Shown here: positions 24,969-38,091 of the stretch, piece after piece
Position numbering within the stretch: the first letter of the stretch is position 1
How the letters are laid out: each line of letters begins with the position of its first letter
Assembly (NCBI GenBank): GCA_038025085.1
Contig: CM076146.1
Location: 22,796,001 to 22,860,000, forward strand
DNA length: 64,000 nucleotides
Reading direction: 5' to 3'
Source: Tetragonia tetragonoides
Taxonomy: Eukaryota; Streptophyta; Magnoliopsida; Caryophyllales; Aizoaceae
The notes under the pieces: model-generated
Told to the model about the DNA's origin: nothing
Database searches by the model: none
The model's input: only the letters and a program-made list of their open reading frames with translations
Made by a program: the position numbers and the translations under genes

Positions 24969-26489
24969 GAACTCAAATCTCTTTCACCCTACTCGTATGA
25001 GCTTTTAAAACGCGTAAATGCATTCAAAAGCTTGAGTTGAAACTTGTTTGTAACTGTAAACATCCTAGGTATAGTTTCACACTCAAATGAATGCAAACAA
25101 CGTGTTTGGATGCTTTCTCTTAATATACAACACAAAAGATCTCAAATCTCTTTCACCCTACTCGTATGAGCTTTTAAAACGCGTAAATGCATTCAAAAGC
25201 TTGAGTTGAAGCTTGTTTGTAACTGTAAACATCCTAGGTATAGTTTCACACTCAAATGAATGCAAACAAAGTATTTGGATGATTTCTCTTAATATACAAC
25301 ACAAAAGAACTCAAATCTCTTTCACCCTACTCGTATGAGCTTTTAAAACGCGTAAATGCATTCAAAAGCTTGAGTTGAAACTTTTTTGTAACTGTAAAAA
25401 TCCTAGGTATAGTTTCACACTCAAATGAATGCAAACAAAGTACTTGGATGCTTTCTCTTAATATACAACACAAAAGAACTCAAATCTCTTTCACTCTACT
25501 CGTATGAGCTTTTAAAACGCGTAAATGCATTCAAAAGCTTGAGTTGAAGCTTGTTTGTAACTGGAACCATCCTAGGTGTAGTTTCACAGTCAAATGATTG
25601 CAAACAAAGTATTTGGAATCTTTCTCTTAATATACAACACAAAAGAACTCAATTTCTATCACCCTAGTCGTAAGAGCTGTTAAAACACGTAAATTCATTC
25701 AACAGCTTGAGTTGAAGCTTGTTTGTACTTGTAAACATCCTAGGTGTAGTTTCACACTCAAATGAATGCAAACAACGTATTTGGATGCTTTCTCTTAATA
25801 TACAACACAAAAGAACTCAAATCTCTTTCACCCTACTCGTATGAGCTTTTAAAACGCGTAAATGCATTCAAAAGCTTGAGTTAAAACTTGTTTGTAACAG
25901 TAAACATCCTAGGTATAGTTTCACACTCAAATGAATGCAAACAAAGTATTTGGATGCTTTCTCTTAATATACAACACAAAAGAACTCAAATCTCTTTCAC
26001 CCTACTCGTATGAGCGTTTAAAAACGCGTAAATGCATTCAAAAGCTTGAGTTGAAGCTTGTTTGTAACTGTAAACATCCTAGGTATAGTTTCACACTCAA
26101 ATGAATGCAAACAAAGTATTTGGATGCTTTCTCTTAATACACAACACAAAAGAACTCAAATCTCTTTCACCCTACTCGTATGAGCTTTTAAAAAGCGTAA
26201 ATGCATTCAAAAGCTTGAGTTGAAACTTGTTTGTAACTGTAAACATCCTAGGTATAGTTTCACACTCAAATGAATGCAAACAACGTGTTTGGATGCTTTC
26301 TCTTAATATACAACACAAAAGAACTCAAATCTCTTTCACCCTACTCGTATGAGCTTTTAAAACGCGTAAATGCATTCAAAAGCTTGAGTTGAAGCTTGTT
26401 TGTAACTGTAAACATCCTAGGTATAGTTTCACACTCAAATGAATGCAAACAAAGTAATTGGATGCTTTCTCTTAATATACAACACAAAA

Positions 26490-27501
26490 GAACTCAAATC
26501 TCTTTCACCCTACTTGTATGAGCTTTTAAAAGGCGTAAATGCATTCAAAAGCTTGAGTTGAAGCTTGTTTGTAACTGTAAACATGCTAGGTGTAGTTTCA
26601 CACTCAAATGATTGCAAGCAAAGTATTTGGATGATTTCTCTTAATATACAACACAAAAGAACTCAAATCTCTTTCACCCTACTCGTATGAGCTTTTAAAA
26701 AGCGTAAATGCATTCAAAAGCTTGAGTTGAAACTTGTTTGTAACTGTAAACATCCTAGGTATAGTTTCACACTCAAATGAATGCAAACAAAGTATTTGGA
26801 TGCTTTCTCTTAATATACAAGACAAAAGAACTCAAATCTCTTTCACGCTACTCGTATGAGCTTTTAAAACGCGTAAATGCATTCAAAAGCTTGAGTTGAA
26901 GCTTGTTTGTAACTGTAACCATCCTAGGTGTAGTTTCACACTCAAATTATTGCAAACCAAGTATTTGGATGCTTTCTCTTGATATACAACACAAAAGAAC
27001 TCAGTTTCTATCACCCTAGTCGTAAGAGCTGTTAAAACGCGTAAATTCATTCAACAGCTTGAGTTGAAGCTTGTTTGTACTTGTAAACATCCTAGGTGTA
27101 GTTTCACACTCAAATGAATGCAAACAACGTATTTGGATGCTTTCTCTTAACATACAAGACAAAAAAACTCAAATCTCTTTCACCCTACTCGTATGAGCTT
27201 TTAAAACGCGTAAATGCATTCAAAAGCTTGAGTTGAAGCTTGTTTGTAACTGTAAACATCCTAGGTGTAGTTTCACACTCTAATGATTGCAAACAAAGTA
27301 TTTGGATTATTTCTCTTAATATACAACACAAAGAACTCAAATCTCTTTCACCCTACTCGTATGAGCTTTTAAAACGCGTAAATGCATTCAAAAGCTTGAG
27401 TTGAAGCTTGTTTGTAACTGTAAACAACCTAGGTATAGTTTCACACTCAAATGAATGCAAACAAAGTATTTGGATGCTTTCTCTTAATATACAACACAAA
27501 A
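26490..27501 (+). repeat. Six-monomer AAAAGGCG module, copy 3
   Basis: It lies 2,533 bp (15 monomers) after copy 2 and shares AAACCAAG and TTAACATACAAG with it. Its B monomer at 26997 starts GAACTCAGTTTC. Downstream, matched landmarks lie 2,870 bp apart instead of 2,533 (GATCTC at 25138 and 28008), so two extra monomers sit in this copy's flank. Confidence 0.8.
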
Positions 27502-29863
27502 GAACACAAATCTCTTTCACTCTACTCGTATGAGCTTTTAAAACGCGTAAATGCATTCAAAAGCTTGAGTTGAAGCTTGTTTGTAACTGTAACAATCCTA
27601 GGTGTAGTTTCACACTCAAATGATTGCAAACAAAGTATGTGGATGCTTTCTCTTAATATACGACACAAAAGAACTCAATTTCTATCACCCTAGTCGTAAG
27701 AGCTGTTAAAACGCGTAAATTCATTCAACAGCTTGAGTTGAAGCTTGTTTGTAACTGTAAACATCCTAGGTATAGTTTCACACTCAAATGAATGCAAACA
27801 AAGTATTTGGATGCTTTCTCTTAATACACAACACAAAAGAACTCAAATCTCTTTCACCCTACTCGTATGAGCTTTTAAAACGCGTAAATGCATTCAAAAG
27901 CTTGAGTTGAAACTTGTTTGTAACTGTAAACATCCTAGGTATAGTTTCACACTCAAATGAATGCAAACAACGTGTTTGGATGCTTTCTCTTAATATACAA
28001 CACAAAGGATCTCAAATCTCTTTCACCCTACTCGTATGAGCTTTTAAAACGCGTAAATGCATTCAAAAGCTTGAGTTGAAGCTTGTTTGTAACTGTAAAC
28101 ATCCTAGGTATAGTTTCACACTCAAATGAATGTAAACAAAGTATTTGGATGATTTCTCTTAATATACAACACAAAAGAACTCAAATCTCTTTCACCCTAC
28201 TCGTATGAGCTTTTAAAACGCGTAAATGCATTCAAAAGCGTGAGTTGAAACTTTTTTGTAACTGTAAAAATCCTAGGTATAGTTTCACACTCAAATGAAT
28301 GCAAACAAAGTACTTGGATGCTTTCTCTTAATATACAACACAAAAGAACTCAAATCTCTTTCACTCTACTCGTATGAGCTTTTAAAACGCGTAAATGCAT
28401 TCAAAAGCTTGAGTTGAAGCTTGTTTGTAACTGTAACCATCCTAGGTGTAGTTTCACAGTCAAATGATTGCAAACAAAGTATTTGGAATCTTTCTCTTAA
28501 TATACAACACAAAAGAACTCAATTTCTATCACCCTAGTCGAAAGAGCTGTTAAAACACGTAAATTCATTCAACAGCTTGAGTTGAAGCTTGTTTGTACTT
28601 GTAAACATCCTAGGTGTAGTTTCACACTCAAATGAATGCAAACAACGTATTTGGATGCTTTCTCTTAATATACAACACAAAAGGACTCAAATCTCTTTCA
28701 CCCTACTCGTATGAGCTTTTAAAACGCGTAAATGCATTCAAAAGCTTGAGTTGAAGCTTGTTTGTAACTGTAAACATCCTAGGTATAGTTTCACATTCAA
28801 ATGAATGCAAACAAAGTATTTGGATGCTTTCTCTTAATACACAACACAAAAAAACTCAAATCTCTTTCACCCTACTCGTATGAGCTTTTAAAACGCGTAA
28901 ATGCATTCAAAAGCTTGAGTTGAAGCTTGTTTGTAACTGTAAACATCCTAGGTGTAATTTCACACTCAAATGAAAGCAAACAAAGTATTTGGATGCTTTC
29001 TCTTAATATACAACACAAAAGAACTCAATTTCTATCACCCTAGTCGTAAGAGCTGTTAAAACGCGTAAATTCATTCAACATTTTGAGTTGAAACTTGTTT
29101 GTACTTGTAAACATCCTAGGTGTAGTTTCACACTCAAATGAATGCAAACAACGTATTTGGATGCTTTCTCTTAATATACAACACAAAAGAACTCAAATCT
29201 CTTTCACCCTACTCGTATGAGCTTTTAAAACGCGTAAATGCATTCAAAAGCTTGAGTTGAAGCTTGTTTGTAACTGTAAACATCCTAGGTATAGTTTCAC
29301 ACTCAAATGAATGCAAACAAAGTATTTGAATGCTTTCTCTTAATACACAACACAAAAAAACTCAAATCTCTTTCACCCTACTCGTATGAGCTTTTAAAAC
29401 GCGTAAATGCATTCAAAAGATTGAGTTGAAGCTTGTTTGTAACTGTAAACATCCTAGGTGTAATTTCACACTCAAATGAAAGCAAACAAAGTATTTGGAT
29501 GCTTTCTCTTAATATACAACACAAAAGAACTCAATTTCTATCACCCTAGTCGTAAGAGCTGTTAAAACGCGTAAATTCATTCAACAGCTTGAGTTGAAAC
29601 TTGTTTGTACTTGCAAACATCCTAGGTGTAGTTTCACACTCAAATGAATGCAAACAACGTATTTGGATGCTTTCTCTTAATATACAACACAAAAGAACTC
29701 AAATCTCTTTCACCCTACTCGTATGAGCTTTTAAAACGCGTAAATGCATTCAAAAGCTTGAGTTGAAGCTTGTTTGTAACTGTAAACATCCTAGGTATAG
29801 TTTCACACTCAAATGAATGCAAACAAAGTATTTGGATGCTTTCTCTTAATATACAACACAAAA

Positions 29864-30876
29864 GAACTCATATCTCTTTCACCCTACTTGTATGAGCTTT
29901 TAAAAGGCGTAAATGCATTCAAAAGCTTGAGTTGAAGCTTGTTTGTAACTGTAAACATGCTAGGTGTAGTTTCACACTCAAATGATTGCAAACAAAGTAT
30001 TTGGATGATTTCTCTTAATATACAACACAAAAGAACTCAAATCTCTTTCACCCTACTCGTATGAGCTTTTAAAACGCGTAAATGCATTCAAAAGCTTGAG
30101 TTGAAACTTGTTTGTAACTGTAAACATCCTAGGTATAGTTTCACACTCAAATGAATGCAAACAAAGTATTTGGATGCTTTCTCTTAATATACAAGACAAA
30201 AGAACTCAAATCTCTTTCACGCTACTCGTATGAGCTTTTAAAACGCGTAAATGCATTCAAAAGCTTGAGTTGAAGCTTGTTTGTAACTGTAACCATCCTA
30301 GGTGTAGTTTCACACTCAAATTTTTGCAAACAAAGTATTTGGATGCTTTCTCTTAATATACAACACAAAAGAACTCAATTTCTATCACCCTAGTCGTAAG
30401 AGCTGTTAAAACGCGTAAATTAATTCAACAGCTTGAGTTGAAGCTTTTTTGTACTTGTAAACATCCTAGGTGTAGTTTCACACTCAAAATGAATGCAAAG
30501 AACGTATTTGGATGCTTTCTCTTAATATACAAGACAAAAAAACTCAAATCTCTTTCACCCTACTCGTATGAGCTTTTAAAACGCGTAAATGCATTCAAAA
30601 GCTTGAGTTGAAGCTTGTTTGTAACTGTAAACATCCTAGGTGTAGTTTCACACTCTAATGATTGCAAACAAAGTATTTGGATTATTTCTCTTAATATACA
30701 ACACAAAGAACTCAAATCTCTTTCACCCTACTCGTATGAGCTTTTAAAACGCGTAAATGCATTCAAAAGCTTGAGTTGAAGCTTGTTTGTAACTGTAAAC
30801 AACCTAAGTATAGTTTCACACTCAAATGAATGCAAACAAAGTATTTGGATGCTTTCTCTTAATATACAACACAAAA
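29864..30876 (+). repeat. Six-monomer AAAAGGCG module, copy 4
   Basis: It lies 3,374 bp (20 monomers) after copy 3. It is one base longer because of CTCAAAATGAATG near 30,484. Its second monomer has ordinary AAAACGCG rather than AAAAAGCG, and the base before its B reads AAATTTTTGC, so it is the most diverged copy. Confidence 0.78.
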
Positions 30877-31045
30877 GAACTCAAATCTCTTTCACTCTAC
30901 TCGTATGAGCTTTTAAAACTCGTAAATGCATTCAAAAGCTTGAGTTGAAGCTTGTTTGTAACTGTAACCATCCTAGGTGTAGTTTCACACTCAAATGATT
31001 GCAAACAAAGTATTTGGATGCTTTCTCTTAATATACGACACAAAA

Positions 31046-34000
31046 GAACTCAATTTCTATCACCCTAGTCGTAAGAGCTGTTAAAACGCGTAAATTCATT
31101 CAACAGCTTGAGTTGAAGCTTGCTTGTACTTGTAAACAACCTAGGTGTAGTTTCACACTCAAATGAATGCAAACAACGTATTTGGATGCTTTCTCTTAAT
31201 ATACAACACAAAAGAACTCAAATCTCTTTCACCCTACTCGTATGAGCTTTTAAAACGCGTAAATGCATTCAAAAGCTTGAGTTGAAGCTTGTTTGTAACT
31301 GTAAACATCCTAGGTGTAGTTTCACACTCAAATGATTGCAAACAAAGTATTTGGATTATTTCTCTTAATATACAACACAAAAGAACTCAAATCTCTTTCA
31401 CCCTACTCGTATGAGCTTTTAAAAAGCGTAAATGCATTCAAAAGCTTGAGTTGAAGCTTGTTTGTAACTGTAAACATCCTAGGTATAGTTTCACACTCAA
31501 ATGAATGCAAACAAAGTTTTTGGATGCTTTCTCTTAATATACAACACAAAAGAACTCAAATCTCTTTCACTCTACTCGTATGAGCTTTTAAAACGCGTAA
31601 ATGCATTCAAAAGCTTGAGTTGAAACTTGTTTGTAACTGTAACCATCCTAGGTGTAGTTTCACACTCAAATGATTGCAAACAAAGTATTTGGATGCTTTC
31701 TCTTAATATACAACACAAAAGAACTCAATTTCTATCACCGTAGTTGTAAGAGCTGTTAAAACGCGTAAATTCATTCAACAGCTTGAGTTGAAGCTTGTTT
31801 GTACTTGTAAACATCCTAGGTGTAGTTTCACACTCAAATGAATGCAAACAACGTATTTGGATGCTTTCTCTTAATATATACAATACAAAAGAACTCAAAT
31901 CTCTTTCACCCTACTCGTATGAGCTTTTAAAACGCGTAAATGCATTCAAAAGCTTGAGTTGAAGCTTGTTTGTAACTGTAAATATCCTAGGTGTAGTTTC
32001 ACACTCAAATGAATGCAAACAAAGTATTTTGATGCTTTCTCTTAATATACAACACAAAAGAACTCAAATCTCTTTCACTCTACTCGTATGAGCTTTTAAA
32101 ACGGGTAAATGCATTCAAAAGCTTGAATTGAAGCTTGTTTGTAACTGTAACCATCCTAGGTGTAGTTTAACACTCAAATTATTGCAAACAAAGTATTTGG
32201 ATGCTTTCTCTTAATATACAACACAACAGAACTCAATTTCTATCACCCTAGTCGTAAGAGCTGTTAAAACGCGTAAATTCATTCAACAGCTTGAGTTGAA
32301 GCTTGTTTGTACTTGTAAACATCCTAGGTGTAGTTTCACACTCAAATGAATGCAAACAACGTATTTGGATGCTTTCTCTTAATATACAACACAAAAGAAC
32401 TCAAATCTCTTTCACCCTACTCGTATGAGCTTTTAAAACGCGTAAATGCATTCAAAAGCTTGAGTTGAAGCTTGTTTGTAACTGTAAACATCCTAGGTGT
32501 AGTTTCACACTCAAATGATTGCAAACAAAGTATTTGGATTATTTCTCTTAATATACAACACAAAAGAACTCAAATCTCTTTCACCCTACTCGTATGAGCT
32601 TTTAAAACGCGTAAATGAATTCAAAAGCTTGAGTTGAAGCTTGTTTGTAACTGTAAACATCCTAGGTATAGTTTCACACTCAAATGAATGCAAACAATGT
32701 ATTTGGATGCTTTCTATTAATATACAACACAAAAGAACTCAAATCTCTTTCACTCTACTCGTATGAGCTTTTAAAACGCGTAAATGCATTCAAAAGCTTG
32801 AGTTGAAGCTTGTTTGTAACTGTAACCATCCTAGGTGTAGTTTCACACTCAAATGATTGCAAACAAAGTATTTGGATGCTTTCTCTTAATATACAACACA
32901 AAAGAACTCAATTTCTATCACCCTAGTCGTAAGAACTGTTAAAACGCGTAAATTCATTCAACAGCTTGAGTTGAAGCTTGTTTGTACTTGTAAACATCCT
33001 AGGTGTAGTTTCACACTCAAATGAATGCAAACAACGTATTTGGATGCTTTCTCTTAATATATACAACACAAAAGAACTCAAATCTCTTTCACCCTACTCG
33101 TATGAGCTTTTAAAACGCGTAAATGCATTCAAAAGCATGAGTTGAAGCTTGTTTGTAACTGTAAACATCCTAGGTATAGTTTCACACTCAAATGAATGCA
33201 AACAAAGTATTTGGATGCTTTCTCTTAATATACAACACAAAAGAACTCAAATCTCTTTCACCCTACTCGTATGAGCTTTTAAAAGGCGTAAATGCATTCA
33301 AAAGCTTGAGTTGAAGCTTGTTTGTAAATGTAAACATCCTAGGTGTAGTTTCACACTCAAATGATTGCAAACAAAGTATTTGGATGATTTCTCTTAATAT
33401 ACAACACAAAAGAACTCAAATCTCTTTCACCCTACGCGTATGAGCTTTTAAAACGCGTAAATGCATTCAAAAGGTTGAGTTGAAACTTGTTTGTAACTGT
33501 AAACATCCTAGGTATAGTTTGACACTCAAATGAATGCAAACAAAGTATTTGGATGCTTTCTCTTAACATACAACACAAAAGAACTCAAATCTCTTTCACT
33601 CTACTCGTATGAGCTTTTAAAACGGGTAAATGCTTTCAAAAGCTTGAGTTGAATCTTGTTTGTAACTGTAACCATCCTAGGTGTAGTTTAACACTCAAAT
33701 TATTGCAAACAAAGTATTTGGATGCTTTCTCTTAATATACAACACAACAGAACTCAATTTCTATCACCCTAGTCGCAAAAAATGTTAAAACGCGTAAATT
33801 AATTCAACAGCTTGAGTTGAAGCTTGTTTGTACTTGTAAACATCCTAGGTGTAGTTTCACACTCAAATGAATGCAAACAACGTATTTGGATGCTTTCTCT
33901 TAATATACAACACAAAAGAACTCAAATCTCCTTCACCCTACTCGATGAGCTTTTAAAACGCGTAAATGCATTCAAAAGCTTGAGTTGAAGCTTGTTTGTA

Positions 34001-36473
34001 ACTGTAAACATCCTAGGTGTAGTTGCACAGTCAAATGATTGCAAACAAAGTATTTGGAATCTTTCTCTTAATATACAACACAAAAGAACTCAATTTCTAT
34101 CACCCTAGTCGTAAGAGCTGTTAAAACACGTAAATTCATTCAACAGCTTGAGTTGAAGCTTGTTTGTACTTGTTAACATCCTAGGTGTAGTTTCACACTC
34201 AAATGAATGCAAACAACGTATTTGGATGCTTTCTCTTAATATACAACACAAAAGGACTCAAATCTCTTTCACCCTACTCGTATGAGCTTTTAAAACGCGT
34301 AAATGCATTCAAAAGCTTGAGTTGAAGCTTGTTTGTAACTGTAAACATCCTAGGTATAGTTTCACACTCAAATGAATGCAAACAAAGTATTTGGATGCTT
34401 TCTCTTAATACACAACACAAAAAAACTCAAATCTCTTTCACCCTACTCGTATAAGCTTTTCAAACGCGTAAATGCATTCAAAAGCTTGAGTTGAAGCTTG
34501 TTTGTAACTGTAACCATCCTAGGTGTAGTTTCACACTCAAATGATTGCAAACAAAGTATTTAAATGCTTTCTCTTAATATACAACACAAAAGAACTCAAT
34601 TTCTATCACCCTAGTCGTAAGAGCTGTTAAAACGCGTAAATTCATTCAACAGCTTGAGTTGAAGCTTGTTTGTACTTGTAAACATCCTAGGTGTAGTTTC
34701 ACACTCAAATGAATGCAAACAACGTATTTGGATGCTTTCTCTTAATATATACAACACAAAAGAACTCAAATCTCTTTCAGCCTACTCGTATGAGCTTTTA
34801 AAACGCGTAAATGCATTCAAAAGCTTGAGTTGAAGCTTGTTTGTAACTGTAACCATCCTAGGTGTAGTTTCACACTCAAATTATTGCAAACAAAGTATTT
34901 GGATGCTTTCTCTTAATATACAACACAAAAGAACTCAATTTCTATCACCCTAGTCGTAAGAGCTGTTAAAACGCGTAAATTCATTCAACAGCTTGAGTTG
35001 AAACTTGTTTGTACTTGTAACCATCCTAGGTGTAGTTTCACACTCAAATGATTGCAAACAAAGTATTTGGATGCTTTCTCTTAATATACAACACAAAAGA
35101 ACTCAATTTCTATCACCCTAGTTGTAAGAGCTGTTAAAACGCGTAAATTCATTCAACAGCTTGAGTTGAAGCTTGTTTGTACTTGTAAACATCCTAGGTG
35201 TAGTTTCACACTCAAATGAATGCAAACAACGTATTTGGATGCTTTCTCTTAATATACAACACAAAAGTACTCAAATCCCTTTCACCCAACTCGTATGAGC
35301 TTTTAAAACGCGTAAATGCATTCAAAAGCTTGAGTTGAAGCTTTTTTGTAACTGTAAACATCCTAGGTATAGTTTGACACTCAAATGAATGCAAACAAAG
35401 TATTTGGATGCTTTCTCTTAACATACAACACAAAAGAACTCAAATCTCTTTCACTCTACTCGTATGAGCTTTTAAAACGGGTAAATGCTTTCAAAAGCTT
35501 GAGTTGAATCTTGTTTGTAACTGTAACCATCCTAGGTGTAGTTTAACACTCAAATTATTGCAAACAAAGTATTTGGATGCTTTCTCTTAATATACAACAC
35601 AACAGAACTCAATTTCTATCACCCTAGTCGCAAAAAATGTTAAAACGCGTAAATTAATTCAACAGCTTGAGTTGAAGCTTGTTTGTACTTGTAAACATCC
35701 TAGGTGTAGTTTCACACTCAAATGAATGCAAACAACGTATTTGGATGCTTTCTCTTAATATACAACACAAAAGAACTCAAATCTCCTTCACCCTACTCGA
35801 TGAGCTTTTAAAACGCGTAAATGCATTCAAAAGCTTGAGTTGAAGCTTGTTTGTAACTGTAAACATCCTAGGTGTAGTTTCACAGTCAAATGATTGCAAA
35901 CAAAGTATTTGGAATCTTTCTCTTAATATACAACACAAAAGAACTCAATTTCTATCACCCTAGTCGTAAGAGCTGTTAAAACACGTAAATTCATTCAACA
36001 GCTTGAGTTGAAGCTTGTTTGTACTTGTTAACATCCTAGGTGTAGTTTCACACTCAAATGAATGCAAACAAAGTATTTGGATGCTTTCTCTTAATATACA
36101 ACACAAAAGGACTCAAATCTCTTTCACCCTACTCGTATGAGCTTTTAAAACGCGTAAATGCATTCAAAAGCTTGAGTTGAAGCTTGTTTGTAACTGTAAA
36201 CATCCTAGGTATAGTTTCACACTCAAATGAATGCAAACAAAGTATTTGGATGCTTTCTCTTAATACACAACACAAAAAAACTCAAATCTCTTTCACCCTA
36301 CTCGTATAAGCTTTTCAAACGCGTAAATGCATTCAAAAGCTTGAGTTGAAGCTTGTTTGTAACTGTAACCATCCTAGGTGTAGTTTCACACTCAAATGAT
36401 TGCAAACAAAGTATTTAAATGCTTTCTCTTAATATACAACACAAAAGAACTCAATTTCTATCACCCTAGTCGT
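31046..36473 (+). repeat. Transition zone at the right of Domain I
   Basis: B monomers are dense and often five or fewer units apart (31046, 31721, 32229, 32904, 33750, 34086, 34592, 34931, 35099, 35605, 35941). Variants include CTTAATATATACAACAC (two extra bases), CACAACAGAACTC, and a damaged B with CGCAAAAAATGTT. The zone contains the 1,855-bp-offset duplication described separately and ends in the chimeric monomer at 36447. Only satellite sequence is present. Confidence 0.75.
33491..34619 (+). repeat. Duplicated segment, left copy (1,855-bp offset)
   Basis: It contains GTTTGACAC, CTTAACATAC, AAACGGGTAAATGCTTTC, GAATCTTG, CACAACAGAACTC and the damaged B with CGCAAAAAATGTT (33776). All recur in the same order at 35346-36474, an offset of 11 monomers. 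It differs from the right copy by GTTGCACAG for GTTTCACAG and CAACG for CAAAG near 34216. Confidence 0.83.
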
Positions 36474-36474
36474 A
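35346..36474 (+). repeat. Duplicated segment, right copy (1,855-bp offset)
   Basis: It matches 33491-34619 up to the B front of the monomer at 36447, after which it switches to type A (CTAGTCGTATGAGC). The 726 bp between the two copies (34620-35345) is not part of the repeated block. Confidence 0.83.
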
Positions 36475-36615
36475 TGAGCTTTTAAAACGCGTAAATGCAT
36501 TCAAAAGCTTGAGTTGAAGCTTGTTTGTAACTGTAAACATCCTAGGTGTACTTTCACACTCAAATGAATGCAAACAAAGTATTTGGATGATTTCTCTCAA
36601 TATACAACACAAAAG
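36447..36615 (+). repeat. Chimeric B/A monomer at the Domain I/II boundary
   Basis: It starts as type B (GAACTCAATTTCTATC, CTAGTCGTA) and continues as type A (TGAGCTTTT, GTAAATGCATTC, TGTAACTGTAAAC). The switch is to the left of the inverted repeat, so both arms are type A. Related monomers at 42639, 45788 and 48094 have a type A start with the same CTAGTCGTATGAGC core, so this core is older than the chimera. The right end is approximate. Confidence 0.75.
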
Positions 36616-38091
36616 AACTCAAATCTCTTTCACCCTACTCGTATGAGCTTTTAAAACGCGTAAATGCATTCAAAAGCTTGAGTTAAAGCTTGTTTGTAAC
36701 TGTAAACATCCTAGGTGTAGTTTCACACTCAAATGAATGCAAACAAAGTATTTGGATGCTTTCTCTTAATATACAACACAAAAGAACTCAATTTCTATCA
36801 CCCTTGTCGTAAGAGCTGTTAAAACGCGTAAATTCATTCAACAGCTTGAGTTGAAGCTTGTTTGTACTTGTAAACATCCTAGGTGTAGTTTCACACTCAA
36901 ATCTCTTTCACCCTACTCGTATGAGCTTTTAAAACGCGTAAATGCATTCAAAAGCTTGAGTTGAAGCTTGTTTGTAACTGTAAACATCCTAGGTGTAGTT
37001 TCACACTCAAATGATTGCAAACAAAGTATTTGGATGCTTTCTCTTAATATACAACACAAAAGAACTCAATTTCTATCACCCTAGTCGTAAGAGCTGTTAA
37101 AACGCGTAAATTCATTATACAGCTTGAGTTGAAGCTTGTTTGTAATTGTAAACATCCTAGCTGTAGTATCACACTCAAATGAATGCAAACAAAGTATTTG
37201 GATGCTTTCTCTTAATATACAACACAAAAGAACTCAAATCTCTTTCACCCTACTCGTATGAGCTTTTAAAACGCGTAAATGCATTCAAAAGCTTGAGTTG
37301 AAGCTTGTTTGTAACTGGAAACATCCTAGGTGTAGTTTCATACTCAAATGAATGCAAACAAAGTATTTGGATGCTTTCTCTTAATATACAACACAAAAGA
37401 ACTCAAATCTCTTTCACCCTACTCGTATGAGCTTTTAAAACGCGTAAATGCATTCAAAAGCTTGAGTTGAGGCTTGTTTGTAACTGTAAACATCCTAGGT
37501 GTAGTTTCACACTCAAATGAATGTACACAAAGTATTTGGATGCTTTCTCTTAATATACAACACAAAAGAACTCAATTTCTATCACCCTAGTCGTAAGAGC
37601 TGTTAAAACGCGTAAATTCATTATACAGCTTGAGTTGAAGCTTGTTTGTACTTGTAAACATCCTAGCTGTAGTATCACATTCAAATGAATGCAAACAAAG
37701 TATTTGGATGCTTTCTCTTAATGTACAACACAAAAGAACTCAAATCTCTTTCACCCTACTCGTATGAGCTTTTAAAACGCGTAAATGCATTCAAAAGCTT
37801 GAGTTGAGGCTTGTTTGTAACTGTAAACATCCTAGGTGTAGTTTCACACTCAAATGAATGTACACAAAGTATTTGGATGCTTTTTCTCAATATACAATAC
37901 AAAAGAACTCAAATCTCTTTCACCCTACTCGTATGAGCTTTTAAAATGCGTAAATACATTTAAAAGCTTGAGTTGAAGCTTTTTTGTACTTGTAAACATC
38001 CTAGGTGTAATTTCACACTCAAATGAATGCAAACAAAGTATTTGGATGCTTTCTCTTAATATACAACACAAAAGAAATCAAATATCTTTCA
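36466..38091 (+). repeat. Duplicated block, left copy (6,192-bp offset)
   Basis: It holds the CTAGTCGTATGAGC core, TCTCTCAATATAC with GTTAAAGC, the fused dimer, B monomers with TTATACAGC, GAATGTACAC, CTTTTTCTCAATATACAATAC and GAAATCAAATATC. The same order is found at 42658-44283. After 38091 the copies diverge because the right copy lacks the next five monomers. Confidence 0.83.
36784..37061 (+). repeat. Fused dimer with 59-bp deletion, copy 1 (278 bp)
   Basis: A B monomer with CCCTTGTCG runs to TTTCACACTCAAAT and then continues directly as CTCTTTCACCC of the next A monomer. The deleted 59 bp would have held the rear of B and the first bases of A. The junction is the 8-bp sequence ACTCAAAT (36895-36902), present at both ends of the missing segment in intact monomers. 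Total length is 278, which is 168 + 169 - 59. Confidence 0.9.

Larger units (their letters stand above)
19739..31045 (+). repeat. Mosaic of dispersed modules in Domain I
   Basis: This stretch has no single period. It is a patchwork of modules seen more than once: a six-monomer module headed by CTTGTATGAGC/AAAAGGCG (four copies, listed separately), an 1,180-bp-offset duplication near 20.8-22.6 kb, and CACTCTACTCG monomers followed by TAACCATCC and GTATGTGG. Near 29,081 one B monomer has CAACATTTTGAG instead of CAACAGCTTGAG, which destroys its inverted repeat. Only satellite sequence is present. Confidence 0.75.
1..36473 (+). repeat. Domain I of the array
   Basis: The left 36 kb is built from A, A' and B monomers with the variants CAACGTATTTGG, CAACGTGTTTGG, TGTAATTTCAC with GAAAGCAAAC, CTCGATGAGC and ATTCATTCAACAGC. 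The Domain II markers TTATACAGC, GAATGTACAC, TAGCTGTAGTATC and GCTTTATCTT were not seen here. The right edge lies in a chimeric monomer starting at 36447, whose first part is type B and whose remainder is type A. The edge is a change in variant composition, not a break in the repeat. Confidence 0.8.
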
